Positions 20,336-29,639 of a DNA stretch of 64,000 nt are shown in pieces; within the stretch, counting starts at the first letter, position 1, and the number at the start of each line of letters is the position of its first letter. Source of the stretch: Rahnella aquatilis CIP 78.65 = ATCC 33071 (lineage in GTDB: Bacteria > Pseudomonadota > Gammaproteobacteria > Enterobacterales > Enterobacteriaceae); NCBI RefSeq assembly GCF_000241955.1, contig NC_016818.1, forward strand, positions 3,162,001-3,226,000. The letters are read 5' to 3'. Both the position numbers and the translations under genes were made by a program. The notes below the pieces were generated by a model. That model saw only the letters and a program-made list of their open reading frames with translations, had not been told where the DNA came from and searched no databases.

Positions 20336-23300
20336 ATGTCTCAAGATTATCGTTATTCGTTGCCTGAACGTCCGGGCGACACCCGCCTGTTAGGGCAGCT
20401 TACGGGCTCTGCCTGCGCGCTGGAATGCGCCCAAATCACTGAACGCCATACGGGCCCGGTCCTGCTGATTGCGCCTGATATGCAAAATGCCCTGCGCCTG
20501 CGCGATGAAATTCAACAGTTTACTGATTATAAAGTCCTGAGCATTGCGGACTGGGAAACACTGCCTTACGACAGTTTTTCGCCACATCAGGAAATTATTT
20601 CCTCACGTCTTTCCAGTTTGTATCAGCTTCCGACTATGGAACGCGGCATCATCATTCTGCCGGTGAATACGCTGATGCAACGCGTCTGCCCGCATGAATT
20701 TCTGCACGGCCACGCGCTGGTGATGAAAAAAGGCCAGCAGCTTTCACGCGATAAACTGCGTGCACAGCTCGAACAAGCCGGTTACCGCAGTGTAGATCAG
20801 GTGATGGAACACGGTGAATTTGCTACCCGTGGTGCCCTGCTTGATTTGTATCCGATGGGCAGCGAAGAACCCTACCGCATTGATTTTTTTGATGATGAAA
20901 TCGACAGCCTGCGCATTTTCGACGTGGATACCCAGCGCACGCTGACTGAAGTGGAACACATCAATCTGCTGCCCGCGCACGAATTTCCGACCGATAAAAA
21001 CGCCATCGAGCTGTTCCGTAGCCAGTGGCGCGAGAAGTTCGAAGTGCGTCGCGATGCAGAGCACGTTTATCAGCAGGTCAGCAAAGGCACCTTCCCGGCC
21101 GGTATCGAATACTGGCAACCGCTCTTTTTCAGTCAGCCGCTGACCACCCTGTTCAGTTATCTGCCGGAAAACACGCTGATACTGAACACCGGCGATCTGG
21201 AAGCCGCTGCCGGGCGCTTCTGGCAGGATACCTGCCAGCGTTACGAAAGCCGCCGCGTCGATCCGATGCGTCCGTTGCTCGAGCCGGAAAATCTGTGGCT
21301 GCGTGTCGAGTCGCTGTTTACCGAGCTGAAATCCTGGCCACGTGTTCAGTTGCGTACTGATTCGCTGGCGGATAAAGCTGCCAACACCAATCTGAGTTAC
21401 GAAAAGCTGCCAGATTTATCCGTTCAGCCGCAGAACAAAGCGCCGATGGATAACCTGCGTCGCTTCAATGAATCCTTTGCTGGCAGTCTGGTATTTTCCG
21501 TAGAAAGTGAAGGCCGCCGTGAAACGCTTCAGGATCTGCTGGCGCGCATCAAACTGATGCCGACGCTGATCACCCGCATTGAACAAGCTGAAACCGCCGG
21601 TCGTTACATCATGATTGGCTCATGCGAACGCGGTTTCCTCGATGCCGGTAAACAGCTCGCACTGATCTGCGAAAGCGATTTGCTGGGTGAGCGCGTGGCG
21701 CGTCGCCGTCAGGACAGCCGCCGGTCAATCAATACCGATACGCTGATCCGTAACCTCGCCGAACTGCGTCCCGGCCAGCCGGTGGTGCATGTCGAACATG
21801 GCGTGGGGCGTTATCTCGGACTGACGACGCTGGAAACCGGCGGTATTACTGCCGAATATCTGATACTGACCTACGCCGGTGAAGACAAACTGTATGTGCC
21901 GGTATCATCGCTGCATCTCATCAGCCGTTATGCAGGTGGCGCCGATGAGAGCGCGCCGCTGCATAAACTCGGCGGTGAAGCCTGGTCGAAAGCGCGGCAG
22001 AAAGCGGCGGAGAAAGTGCGCGATGTAGCCGCTGAACTGCTGGATATCTACGCCCAGCGCGAAGCCAAAAGCGGTTTTGCGTTTAAACACGACAAAGAAC
22101 AGTATCAGTTGTTCTGTCAGGCTTTCCCGTTTGAAACCACGCCGGATCAGGCTCAGGCCATTAACGCTGTCCTGACCGACATGACCCAACCGCTGGCGAT
22201 GGACCGGCTGGTCTGTGGTGACGTTGGTTTCGGTAAAACCGAAGTGGCGATGCGCGCGGCCTTCCTGGCCGTTTCCAACAACAAGCAGGTGGCGGTGCTG
22301 GTGCCTACCACGTTGCTGGCACAGCAGCACTTTGACAACTTCCGCGATCGTTTCGCCAGCTGGCCGGTGCGCATTGAAATGATGTCCCGTTTCCGCAGTG
22401 CCAAAGAGCAAAATGTGGTGCTGGAAGATGCGGTTGAAGGCAAAGTCGATATCATTATCGGCACACACAAATTGCTGCAAAGCGATCTGCGCTGGAAAGA
22501 TCTGGGGCTGCTGATTGTCGACGAAGAACACCGTTTCGGCGTGCGTCATAAAGAGCGCATCAAGGCGATGCGTGCAGACGTGGATATTCTGACCCTGACC
22601 GCAACCCCTATCCCGCGTACGCTAAACATGGCAATGAGCGGCATGCGTGACCTGTCGATTATCGCCACACCACCCGCGCGCCGTATGGCGGTTAAAACCT
22701 TTGTGCGTGAATACGACAGCCTGGTAGTACGCGAGGCGATCCTGCGTGAAATACTGCGCGGCGGGCAGGTTTATTATCTCTACAACGATGTTGAGAATAT
22801 CGAGAAAGCGACCCAGCGGCTGGCGGAACTGGTGCCGGAAGCGCGTATCGCTATCGGCCACGGTCAGATGCGTGAACGCGACCTCGAACGGGTGATGAAT
22901 GATTTCCACCACCAGCGGTTCAACGTACTGGTGTGTACCACCATCATTGAAACCGGTATCGATATTCCGACCGCTAACACGATCATTATTGAGCGCGCCG
23001 ACCACTTTGGTCTGGCGCAGTTACATCAGTTGCGTGGCCGCGTCGGGCGGTCACACCATCAGGCCTATGCTTATCTGCTGACGCCGCCGCCGAAAGCCAT
23101 GTCGGTCGATGCGCATAAGCGTCTGGAGGCCATTGCCTCGCTGGAGGATCTGGGTGCCGGTTTTGCGCTGGCGACACACGACCTTGAAATCCGCGGTGCA
23201 GGCGAACTGCTCGGTGAAGGCCAGAGCGGCCAGATGACCAGCATCGGTTTCTCGCTGTATATGGAGTTGCTGGAAAACGCCGTCGAAGCGTTGAAAGAAG

Positions 23301-23779
23301 GCCGCGAACCATCGCTGGAAGATTTAACCACCAGCCAGACCGAAGTCGAAATGCGCATGCCTGCGCTGCTGCCGGAGGATTTCATTCCTGATGTGAATAC
23401 GCGCCTGTCGTTGTATAAACGTATCGCCAGTGCGAAAAGCGAAGGTGAACTGGATGAACTGCGCGTTGAACTGATTGACCGTTTCGGCACGCTGCCGGAC
23501 GGTGCGCGTAATTTGTTGCAGATTGCCGTACTGCGCCTTAAAGCCAAAGAACTGGGTATCCGCCGTATTGAAGGCAATGAGCGCGGTGGATTCATTGAGT
23601 TTGGCGATAAGAACCGTGTGGATCCGGGCTTCCTGATTGGTCTGTTACAGAAACAACCACAGGTTTATCGTCTGGACGGCCCGGCAAAACTGAAGTTTAT
23701 GTTAGATCTGACCGATCGTCCGAAACGCCTGAAGTTTGTCGGTGACATGCTGAGTGAGTTTACTGAGCATCTGATCTGA
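20336..23779 (+). CDS. mfd: Transcription-repair coupling factor Mfd
   Basis: Mfd displaces RNA polymerase stalled at DNA lesions and recruits UvrA, coupling transcription to excision repair. The 1147-residue protein has the UvrB-homology module at the N terminus (DWETLPYDSFSPHQEIISSRL, VEHGEFATRGALLDLYP), the polymerase-interacting domain (VVHVEHGVGRYLG), and the translocase with Walker A GDVGFGKTE, DEEH box LIVDEEHRFGVRHKE, TATPIPRTL and the QLRGRVGRSHHQAYAY motif. The C-terminal autoinhibitory domain is complete. ATG 20336 (MSQDYRYSLPERPGD) matches the family start. Confidence 0.98.
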   Translation: MSQDYRYSLPERPGDTRLLGQLTGSACALECAQITERHTGPVLLIAPDMQNALRLRDEIQQFTDYKVLSIADWETLPYDSFSPHQEIISSRLSSLYQLPTMERGIIILPVNTLMQRVCPHEFLHGHALVMKKGQQLSRDKLRAQLEQAGYRSVDQVMEHGEFATRGALLDLYPMGSEEPYRIDFFDDEIDSLRIFDVDTQRTLTEVEHINLLPAHEFPTDKNAIELFRSQWREKFEVRRDAEHVYQQVSKGTFPAGIEYWQPLFFSQPLTTLFSYLPENTLILNTGDLEAAAGRFWQDTCQRYESRRVDPMRPLLEPENLWLRVESLFTELKSWPRVQLRTDSLADKAANTNLSYEKLPDLSVQPQNKAPMDNLRRFNESFAGSLVFSVESEGRRETLQDLLARIKLMPTLITRIEQAETAGRYIMIGSCERGFLDAGKQLALICESDLLGERVARRRQDSRRSINTDTLIRNLAELRPGQPVVHVEHGVGRYLGLTTLETGGITAEYLILTYAGEDKLYVPVSSLHLISRYAGGADESAPLHKLGGEAWSKARQKAAEKVRDVAAELLDIYAQREAKSGFAFKHDKEQYQLFCQAFPFETTPDQAQAINAVLTDMTQPLAMDRLVCGDVGFGKTEVAMRAAFLAVSNNKQVAVLVPTTLLAQQHFDNFRDRFASWPVRIEMMSRFRSAKEQNVVLEDAVEGKVDIIIGTHKLLQSDLRWKDLGLLIVDEEHRFGVRHKERIKAMRADVDILTLTATPIPRTLNMAMSGMRDLSIIATPPARRMAVKTFVREYDSLVVREAILREILRGGQVYYLYNDVENIEKATQRLAELVPEARIAIGHGQMRERDLERVMNDFHHQRFNVLVCTTIIETGIDIPTANTIIIERADHFGLAQLHQLRGRVGRSHHQAYAYLLTPPPKAMSVDAHKRLEAIASLEDLGAGFALATHDLEIRGAGELLGEGQSGQMTSIGFSLYMELLENAVEALKEGREPSLEDLTTSQTEVEMRMPALLPEDFIPDVNTRLSLYKRIASAKSEGELDELRVELIDRFGTLPDGARNLLQIAVLRLKAKELGIRRIEGNERGGFIEFGDKNRVDPGFLIGLLQKQPQVYRLDGPAKLKFMLDLTDRPKRLKFVGDMLSEFTEHLI

Positions 23780-23805
23780 AAATGAACAAGAGGAATTCAT
23801 GCAAA

Positions 23806-24420
23806 ATGGCAGGTATTATTCTTCTCGCAGCAGGTACCGGAAGCCGGTTTATTGCCGCAGGGGGTAAAGGAAACAAGCTGAATGCTCCCCTGCAAAAAAC
23901 AGCAGGAAACGCTGTCACGGTTTTTGAGGCCACTTTGCGTCAGGCTCGCGCGAGCCGGTTGCCGGTACACGTGGTCACCCGCCCTGAAAACCGTCCGGTT
24001 CAGGAATGTTGTTTGCGCGAGGGAATACCGTTTACGCTCATCAGCAGTACCGGCACCGGAGGATCCATCGCCGCCGGTGTGCGTGATACAGCAGACTGGG
24101 ACGGCTGGCTGATCCATCTGGCCGATATGCCTTTTGTCACCCCAGAAGTTTTTGCCGCCGTGGCGGATACTTTGGGTCGGGGGACGATCGTACGCCCGTA
24201 CTGGCAAAACGAACCGGGGCATCCTGTCGGTTTTGCCCTGCCAATGCGTGAAAAACTCCTGCTCTTGCGCGGTGACAACGGCGCACGGGAACTGTTCCGC
24301 AGCCATGCCTGGGTACGCCTGGATTTCAACAATCCTGCCGTGACGACAGACATCGATTTTCCGGAGCAACTTTCCTCTTCCCTGCTTATTCCGGACGGAA
24401 ATCAGTATGCAGCATCTTGA
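23806..24420 (+). CDS. MocA/MobA-like nucleotidyltransferase
   Basis: This protein of about 204 residues belongs to the NTP-transferase fold that attaches CMP or GMP to molybdopterin. The nucleotide-binding motif GIILLAAGTGSRF is at the N terminus, the middle has STGTGGSIAAGV, and the metal-binding LADMPFVTPEVF is typical of MocA. An insertion rich in glycine and lysine (FIAAGGKGNKLNAPLQK) follows the first motif. ATG 23806 is preferred on family grounds, with AGGA 11 bases upstream; ATG 23782 would add eight residues. It follows mfd by 26 bases and overlaps xdhC by 14, so mfd read-through probably expresses both. MocA-type CTP:molybdopterin activity is an inference from xdhC linkage. Confidence 0.75.
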   Translation: MAGIILLAAGTGSRFIAAGGKGNKLNAPLQKTAGNAVTVFEATLRQARASRLPVHVVTRPENRPVQECCLREGIPFTLISSTGTGGSIAAGVRDTADWDGWLIHLADMPFVTPEVFAAVADTLGRGTIVRPYWQNEPGHPVGFALPMREKLLLLRGDNGARELFRSHAWVRLDFNNPAVTTDIDFPEQLSSSLLIPDGNQYAAS

Positions 24421-25378
24421 TAATGAGGTGATTTCTCAGGCCATAACATGGCTGACACATCAGCCGGTATGGCTTTGTACAGTGCTCAACACCTACGGTT
24501 CTTCTCCGCGCGCGCCAGGTGCCTTGATGGTCGCGACACGCGACGGGCATTTCTGCGGGTCGCTTTCCGGCGGCTGTGTCGAAGAAGATTTTTTGCAGCG
24601 TATTGCGGCGGGTGAATATCAGCAACCGAGCCAGATTGTGCGCTATGGCGAAGGGGGGCTGACGCCCGATATCGCGCTGCCGTGTGGGGGGGCGCTGGAC
24701 GTGCTGCTCGAATATTTACCTGCGACTGCCGATAATAGAGATTATCTGCAACGCATGGGGATGGCGCTTGCGGGTCATTACGCGCTCAGCAAATCCATCA
24801 CACCGCCTGCCGCCTGTGATCATCTGGCGCTGACAGATTATTATCATGCCACGCAAATCATACGCGACGGCGATTGCGTCATGTTGCATCTGGCGGCACC
24901 GCCAAGGTTACTGATCGCCGGTCTGTCGGGCGTGGCTCTCTACTGCGCCGATTTTGCCTGCGCACTGGGCTTCGAAGTGGTGGTTTGCGAATGTCGGGAT
25001 GACGTGCTGGAAAACTTTTTACCGAGGCTGAAATCGGAGGTCCGGCTGGAAAAGCAGTTTCCGGCAAAATATCTCGAACAGCAAAGCTGTCATGCGAATA
25101 CCGCGATTGTGGCGCTGACCCACGATCCGCGAATGGATGACCTGACGCTGATGGAAGCAGTGAACACCCCGGCATTTTACATCGGTGCGATGGGTTCACA
25201 GCGCAACAGCGCACGACGCCATGCGCGTCTGCAAAGCATCGCTGATTTCACTGCGGAAGATTTTTCCCGCCTGCACGCACCAGTGGGATTGCAAATTGGC
25301 AGCAAAACTCCGGCTGAAATCGCACTCGCCGTCATGGCCGATATCGTAAAACACAAAAATGGCATTAAAGCGGTATAA
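24407..25378 (+). CDS. XdhC-family molybdenum-cofactor maturation protein
   Basis: XdhC/CoxI proteins bind molybdenum cofactor, support its sulfuration and insert it into xanthine-dehydrogenase-type enzymes. The 323-residue protein has the N-terminal XdhC_CoxI domain (NTYGSSPRAPGALM, SLSGGCVEEDFL) and a C-terminal Rossmann domain (LLIAGLSGVALYCADFACALGFEV, ALTHDPRMDD, YIGAMGSQRNSARR, IGSKTPAEIALAVMADIV). It overlaps the mocA-like gene, giving a two-gene maturation unit. No molybdenum hydroxylase subunit genes are in the window, so the client enzyme must be encoded elsewhere. The symbol could be xdhC or paoD, and I do not choose. Confidence 0.85.
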   Translation: MQHLDNEVISQAITWLTHQPVWLCTVLNTYGSSPRAPGALMVATRDGHFCGSLSGGCVEEDFLQRIAAGEYQQPSQIVRYGEGGLTPDIALPCGGALDVLLEYLPATADNRDYLQRMGMALAGHYALSKSITPPAACDHLALTDYYHATQIIRDGDCVMLHLAAPPRLLIAGLSGVALYCADFACALGFEVVVCECRDDVLENFLPRLKSEVRLEKQFPAKYLEQQSCHANTAIVALTHDPRMDDLTLMEAVNTPAFYIGAMGSQRNSARRHARLQSIADFTAEDFSRLHAPVGLQIGSKTPAEIALAVMADIVKHKNGIKAV

Positions 25379-25379
25379 A

Positions 25380-25406
25380 AAAACCTGAGGTTTCCCCCAG
25401 GTTTTT
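25380..25406 (+). terminator. Terminator after the xdhC-like gene
   Basis: AAAACCTG pairs with CAGGTTTT around a ten-base loop, followed by T residues. With A residues on the other side it may also serve the convergent ycfJ. Confidence 0.8.
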
Positions 25407-25429
25407 CATTTTTTGCAGTTACCGTTTGT

Positions 25430-25966
25430 TTATGAACGGGTAAGTTGCAACTGACCGCTTTTATCCAGCGGAATTTGTGTGCCCGGATCGTGGTCCATAC
25501 GCACTTTGCCTTGCTGATCGCCTATTTTATAGGTCACATCATAACCCAGCGTTTTATCTTCTTTGTCATACACGGTTTTACAGCGCTGCTGCTGCGTGGT
25601 GTAGGTGTCGTTTTCCTGCATGCTGCTCTGCACACGGTTCCCCGCATAGCCCCCGCCCAGTGCACCCGCGACTGTCGCAACGTCACGCCCGCGGCCGCCG
25701 CCAAACTGATGACCCAGCACGCCACCGGCGACTGCGCCGAGTACGGAACCGGCAATCTGATGCTCATCCTGTACAGGACGTCGGTGAGTGACCGTCACAT
25801 TACGACATTCCTGACGCGGGATTTTCGTCGTTTCTTTAATTGGCGTCGCGCTGACGACCTGCGCGTATTCCGGGCCAGATGAAAAAACATTCATGCTTGC
25901 AACGCCAGCAATGCCCAACGCCGCAGCCACACCGATACCGACCCCAGCTAACATTGACTTGTTCAC
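25430..25966 (-). CDS. ycfJ: Glycine-zipper envelope protein YcfJ
   Basis: The 178-residue protein matches E. coli YcfJ along its length. It has an N-terminal hydrophobic segment (MLAGVGIGVAAALGIAGVASMNVF), then YAQVVSATPIKET and CRNVTVTHRRPVQDEHQIAGS. A 2TM glycine zipper (LGAVAGGVLGHQFGGGRGRDVATVAGALGGGYAGNRVQ) and the C-terminal block YDVTYKIGDQQGKVRMDHDPG follow. The start is GTG 25966, preceded by GGAGGAAG. Function is not established; glycine-zipper proteins associate with the outer membrane. It ends close to the terminator shared with the convergent xdhC-like gene. Confidence 0.93.
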   Translation of the reverse strand: MNKSMLAGVGIGVAAALGIAGVASMNVFSSGPEYAQVVSATPIKETTKIPRQECRNVTVTHRRPVQDEHQIAGSVLGAVAGGVLGHQFGGGRGRDVATVAGALGGGYAGNRVQSSMQENDTYTTQQQRCKTVYDKEDKTLGYDVTYKIGDQQGKVRMDHDPGTQIPLDKSGQLQLTRS

Positions 25967-26340
25967 AGGACTTCCTCCGAAAATGTTACCACGCAATGAC
26001 TCCGTGACCGGGGTCCCTCAGCGGACAACTTCACATCTGAGGTTCGGCGTGCGTGAATCGCCGTCTGTGACAATCTGCTCTTCTAAACGTTGTTCTTGTA
26101 AACGTGATGTTAAGTCTGCACGCCCAAACGTAAGCAAACAATAAGACGAAATCTGTAAGTGAGATAAACAACCGGTGCCCCCTTCTGTTTCGGAGGATTC
26201 TTAGCAGGCAGAATAATCGTGGCGGGATCTTATGCTGTTTACGGGGGATAGAGGCGCAGATAGGAAAAAGCCTGTCATAAACAGGCTATTAGATATGAAA
26301 CGATTCAGCTGGCGTTGAAAAAAACACCAGCTGACGGGTA
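25967..26340. other. Intergenic region between ycfJ start and ndh stop
   Basis: No gene is seen. The sequence holds the ycfJ promoter area, three AAACGT copies (26085-26090, 26100-26105, 26126-26131; the first two inside TAAACGT repeats 15 bases apart) and the ndh terminator at 26265-26287. In E. coli bhsA lies near this junction; no counterpart is visible here. Confidence 0.4.
26265..26287 (-). terminator. ndh terminator
   Basis: On the minus strand AGCCTGT pairs with ACAGGCT around five bases, followed by TTTTT. It begins about 54 bases after the ndh stop. Confidence 0.75.
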
Positions 26341-27645
26341 TCAGTGCAGTTTAAGACGCGGGCGGATCACACGGTTAATACCGCCGACCAGCATCATCAG
26401 ACCGGTTTTGATGTAACCGTGTAATGCAATCTGGTGCATACGGTACAGCGAGATATAAACCAGTCTCGCCAGACGACCTTCGACCATCATAGAGCCGCGC
26501 ATCAGGTTACCCATCAGGCTACCAACAGTACTGAAACGTGACAGAGACACCAGTGAGCCGTGATCTTTATAAACGTAAGGTTTCAGGCTCTGCCCCTTGC
26601 GCTGCGCCATGATATTGGCGAAGCAGCGGGACGCCATCTGGTGCGCTGACTGCGCACGTGGCGGCACAAAACCACCGGAAGGCTGCGGACAGGATGCACA
26701 GTCGCCAATCGCGTAGATGTTCGGGTCACGTGTGGTTTGCAGAGTCGGTTCCACCACCAGCTGATTGATACGATTAGTTTCCAGACCCGCAATCTCTTTC
26801 ATGAAATCAGGCGCTTTAATCCCGGCCGCCCAAACCATCAGGTCTGCATCAATGAATTCGCCGGTCCTGGTGTTCAGGCCATGTTTATCAGCACTGGTGA
26901 CCATGGTTTGCGTCAGAACACGCACGCCCAGTTTGGTCAGCTCGCTGTGCGCCGCCGCAGAAATGCGCGCAGGCAAGGCAGGCAGAATACGCTCACCGGC
27001 TTCCACCAGCGTGACGTTCAGCGCTTCGCTGTCGAGCCCTTCGAAACCGTAGCTGTGCAGTTGTTTTACCGCGTTGTGCAGCTCGGCAGACAGTTCAACA
27101 CCGGTCGCCCCGCCGCCAACAATCGCAATGTTCACTTTCTTCTGCTTGTCAGAACTTGCAGAGAATTTGAGGAACAGGTTCAGCATTTCATTATGGAAAC
27201 GGTGCGCCTGATGCGGGTTATCCAGGAAGATGCAGTGATCTTTCACGCCCGGCGTACCGAAGTCGTTAGAGGTACTGCCCAGTGCCATCACCAGTGTGTC
27301 ATACGCGATATCACGCACCGGCACCAGCAATTCACCGTTTTCGTCGCAAATCTCAGCCAGTTTGATGGTCTGACTTTCGCGGTCAATGTCAGTCAGTGAA
27401 CCGATCTGGAAAGTGAAACCGTGGTTGCGGGCATGAGCCAGATAGCTCAGCGCATCCACGCCGTCGTCCAGACTGCCGGTCGCCACTTCATGTAACAGTG
27501 GTTTCCATAAATGGCTGTGGTTGCGATCGACCAGAATGATCTCCGCTTTTTTGTTGCGGCCAAGTTTATGGCCCAGGCTGGTCGCCAGTTCCAGACCGCC
27601 GGCGCCGCCGCCGATAATCACAATTTTCTTCATTGGTGATGTCAA
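26341..27645 (-). CDS. ndh: Type II NADH:quinone oxidoreductase
   Basis: Ndh is the single-subunit, non-proton-pumping NADH dehydrogenase of the inner membrane, feeding electrons to quinone. The 434-residue length equals that of the E. coli enzyme. The FAD-binding motif [16 protein letters not shown] and the NADH-binding motif [19 protein letters not shown] are present, with [12 protein letters not shown] and the second FAD motif [12 protein letters not shown]. The C-terminal amphipathic region anchors it to the membrane. The start is probably TTG 27645, five bases after GAGGGGG, as the E. coli gene also uses TTG. The upstream region carries PdhR-like and FNR-like sites. Confidence 0.97.
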   Translation of the reverse strand: MTSPMKKIVIIGGGAGGLELATSLGHKLGRNKKAEIILVDRNHSHLWKPLLHEVATGSLDDGVDALSYLAHARNHGFTFQIGSLTDIDRESQTIKLAEICDENGELLVPVRDIAYDTLVMALGSTSNDFGTPGVKDHCIFLDNPHQAHRFHNEMLNLFLKFSASSDKQKKVNIAIVGGGATGVELSAELHNAVKQLHSYGFEGLDSEALNVTLVEAGERILPALPARISAAAHSELTKLGVRVLTQTMVTSADKHGLNTRTGEFIDADLMVWAAGIKAPDFMKEIAGLETNRINQLVVEPTLQTTRDPNIYAIGDCASCPQPSGGFVPPRAQSAHQMASRCFANIMAQRKGQSLKPYVYKDHGSLVSLSRFSTVGSLMGNLMRGSMMVEGRLARLVYISLYRMHQIALHGYIKTGLMMLVGGINRVIRPRLKLH

Positions 27646-27748
27646 AATGACCCCCTCAAATGTGAACCAATTGTTATATAAGAGTAAAAATATTATCCTT
27701 ATATTACATAGGGTTGCTTAAGTTAAATCGGTATCTGAGACGGAGGAT

Positions 27749-27763
27749 ATCACGCGTGGTGAT
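27749..27763. repeat. Inverted repeat in ndh promoter region
   Basis: ATCAC and GTGAT flank GCGTG, with an inner palindrome CACGCGTG. It abuts the PdhR-like site. The binding factor is unknown. Confidence 0.4.
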
Positions 27764-27777
27764 TTGGTCATACCAAA
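27763..27777 (-). promoter_or_regulatory. PdhR-like operator upstream of ndh
   Basis: TTTGGTCATACCAAA is a perfect inverted repeat TTTGGT-N3-ACCAAA, close to the PdhR consensus ATTGGT-N3-ACCAAT. PdhR represses ndh in E. coli in the absence of pyruvate, so the placement fits. Confidence 0.7.
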
Positions 27778-27778
27778 A

Positions 27779-27792
27779 TTGATGTAGGTCAA
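27779..27792 (-). promoter_or_regulatory. FNR-like operator upstream of ndh
   Basis: TTGATGTAGGTCAA differs at one base from TTGAT-N4-ATCAA. FNR repression of ndh during anaerobic growth is established in E. coli. The site starts two bases beyond the PdhR-like operator. Confidence 0.7.
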
Positions 27793-27911
27793 TTTAAATT
27801 CAATTGGATAATTTGAGTCAGGGTAATGGCATGTATTTTACCATTTTTAAATCAGCAGGTTAGACGCAGTTCTGCCATGAAAACGATTTCTGAGGCAGGA
27901 ATGAGGCAAAT

Positions 27912-27938
27912 AAAAAACCACTGCACGAAGGCAGTGGT
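27912..27938 (-). terminator. ycfP terminator
   Basis: ACCACTGC pairs perfectly with GCAGTGGT around six bases; on the minus strand the stem runs into T residues. Confidence 0.85.
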
Positions 27939-27968
27939 GAGTCGCGATTTCAGAAACGGAATGTTAAA

Positions 27969-28511
27969 TCAGACGATGTTTTTGAATGCTTTAATGCGTT
28001 GCAAATGCGTCGAGATATCTTTGAATTTATGGCTCTGATGCTCGTCCCATTCAACCGGATAATAGTGATGCAATTTCTCAGCCGTTTTGCTGCTGTCGAG
28101 CACACCGTCTTCACGGGATAAAATCACCAGACAACGGTCACGGTTTTTCTCGCGGAAATCGCTGATGCATTTGGTGGCGATATCTTCATACTCTTCAGGG
28201 CGGTCGATTTTTCCGGTCATATTATCCTGCGGTGATAAATTCGGGTTAAACATCACCTGGCGGATCCCGCACAGAAAACCGATACGTTCAGCCCAGAAGC
28301 CGCCGAGCCCGACGCCGCAAATCAGCGCATTTTTGTCCGTCGTTTCATGCAGCACTTTATCCACTTCTTTTAGCAGATGTTGCATGTCATGACGCGGGTG
28401 AAGCGTGCTGTAACTGATGAAGCGCACGTCCGGATCAATGAACTGTAACTGCAACACTTTCTCATGGTTACCGGGACTCGTTGAATCGAAGCCATGCAAA
28501 TAGATAATCAT
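27969..28511 (-). CDS. ycfP: YcfP family alpha/beta-hydrolase-like protein
   Basis: The 180-residue protein matches E. coli Ycf[11 protein letters not shown] at the start, [18 protein letters not shown], a nucleophile-elbow-like [24 protein letters not shown] and [14 protein letters not shown]. The fold is an alpha/beta hydrolase related to UPF0227 esterases. The expected Ser of the elbow is replaced by Leu (GVGLGG), as in E. coli YcfP, so hydrolase activity is doubtful. It is the last gene of a probable hinT-ycfL-lpoB-thiK-nagZ-ycfP run and has its own terminator. Confidence 0.94.
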   Translation of the reverse strand: MIIYLHGFDSTSPGNHEKVLQLQFIDPDVRFISYSTLHPRHDMQHLLKEVDKVLHETTDKNALICGVGLGGFWAERIGFLCGIRQVMFNPNLSPQDNMTGKIDRPEEYEDIATKCISDFREKNRDRCLVILSREDGVLDSSKTAEKLHHYYPVEWDEHQSHKFKDISTHLQRIKAFKNIV

Positions 28512-28563
28512 TATTTACCTCATCCTGAATGTGCGTTGAACCCTTCACGCGGTCGGGAAAACC

Positions 28564-29607
28564 TTACAGGGCAGCCTGTTTGTGTTCCTGCCAGCGGGCG
28601 TCGAGTGTGGTCAGATCACGGTTTGCCTCTTGCCAGCGACTCGAATTTTGCAGGTCCTGACGGGCCTGTTTTCCAGTGTACCGTCCGCGATGATACAACT
28701 GTGCAACACGCTCAGCGTTGACCGGGGACAGGTTATCCAGCACGCTCACCGCCCCCTGCCGGTTATTACAGGCCAGGATCATGTCGCAGCCCGCATCCAG
28801 AGAGGCCTGCGCGCGCTCGGGATACGTCCCCATGATTGCCGCGCCTTCCATGGAAATATCATCGGAGAAGATCACGCCGTTGAAATTCAGCTCCTTGCGT
28901 AAAATTTCCTGCAACCAGTATGGCGAACCACTGGCCGGACGCGGATCGGCCTGGGTATATATCACGTGCGCTGGCATCACGGCATCCAGCAATTTACGTT
29001 CGTTAAGCTGACGGAAGATAGCCATGTCGTGCTCGCGGATAATCTCCAGTGGCCGATCGTCACGCGGTGTTTCTTTATGGGAATCCGCACTGACGGCACC
29101 GTGCCCCGGAAAATGCTTACCGGTGGTTTTCATGCCAGCAGAATGCATACCGAGAATATACTGTTCAGCTATCTCCAGTGCTTTCCGGGGTTCTGCATGG
29201 AATGAACGTTCGCCGATAGCTGCGCTGATATGCCCGATATCCAGCACAGGCGCAAAGCTGATGTCGATATCCATCGCAATCATTTCTGACGCCATCAGCC
29301 AGCCGCTTTCCTGCGCGAGTCGTGCGGCTTCATGTGGCTCATTGAGGGCAGCAAAAGATTGTGCCGCAGGCAAACGGGTGAAACCTTCGCGAAAACGCTG
29401 CACACGTCCGCCTTCCTGATCCACGGCCAGTACCAGCCTGTCGTGCGACGCAGCGCGGATCTGACGGATCAGTTCATGCAACTGATCGACATCATGATAA
29501 TTTCGGGTGAATAAAATCAGCCCGCCCACCAGCGGATGCTGCAAAATTTCACGTTCTTCGGCATCCAGCGCATAGCCAGCGACATCCAGCATTACAGGTC
29601 CTAACAA
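28564..29607 (-). CDS. nagZ: Beta-N-acetylhexosaminidase NagZ
   Basis: NagZ removes GlcNAc from anhydro-muropeptides in cytoplasmic peptidoglycan recycling, which also shapes AmpC beta-lactamase induction. The 347-residue family-3 glycosidase shows [14 protein letters not shown], the histidine general acid-base in [18 protein letters not shown] and the nucleophile aspartate in [13 protein letters not shown]. The likely start is TTG 29607, eight bases after AAGGAG, giving [11 protein letters not shown]. The next in-frame ATG would remove the first conserved strand. ycfP follows after 52 bases. Confidence 0.96.
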   Translation of the reverse strand: MLGPVMLDVAGYALDAEEREILQHPLVGGLILFTRNYHDVDQLHELIRQIRAASHDRLVLAVDQEGGRVQRFREGFTRLPAAQSFAALNEPHEAARLAQESGWLMASEMIAMDIDISFAPVLDIGHISAAIGERSFHAEPRKALEIAEQYILGMHSAGMKTTGKHFPGHGAVSADSHKETPRDDRPLEIIREHDMAIFRQLNERKLLDAVMPAHVIYTQADPRPASGSPYWLQEILRKELNFNGVIFSDDISMEGAAIMGTYPERAQASLDAGCDMILACNNRQGAVSVLDNLSPVNAERVAQLYHRGRYTGKQARQDLQNSSRWQEANRDLTTLDARWQEHKQAAL

Positions 29608-29639
29608 AATGGACGCTCCTTTTATTTTTCAGATAATTA

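Larger units (their letters stand above)
27646..27968. other. ndh promoter region and ycfP 3' region
   Basis: The stretch contains ndh regulatory sites (27749-27792) and the ycfP terminator (27912-27938). The reading frames across it lack ribosome sites and are not called. Confidence 0.5.

Noticed and set aside
27826..28038. Rightward 70-codon frame near ycfP
   Set aside because: It runs through the ycfP terminator and into the ycfP coding sequence, with no family support.
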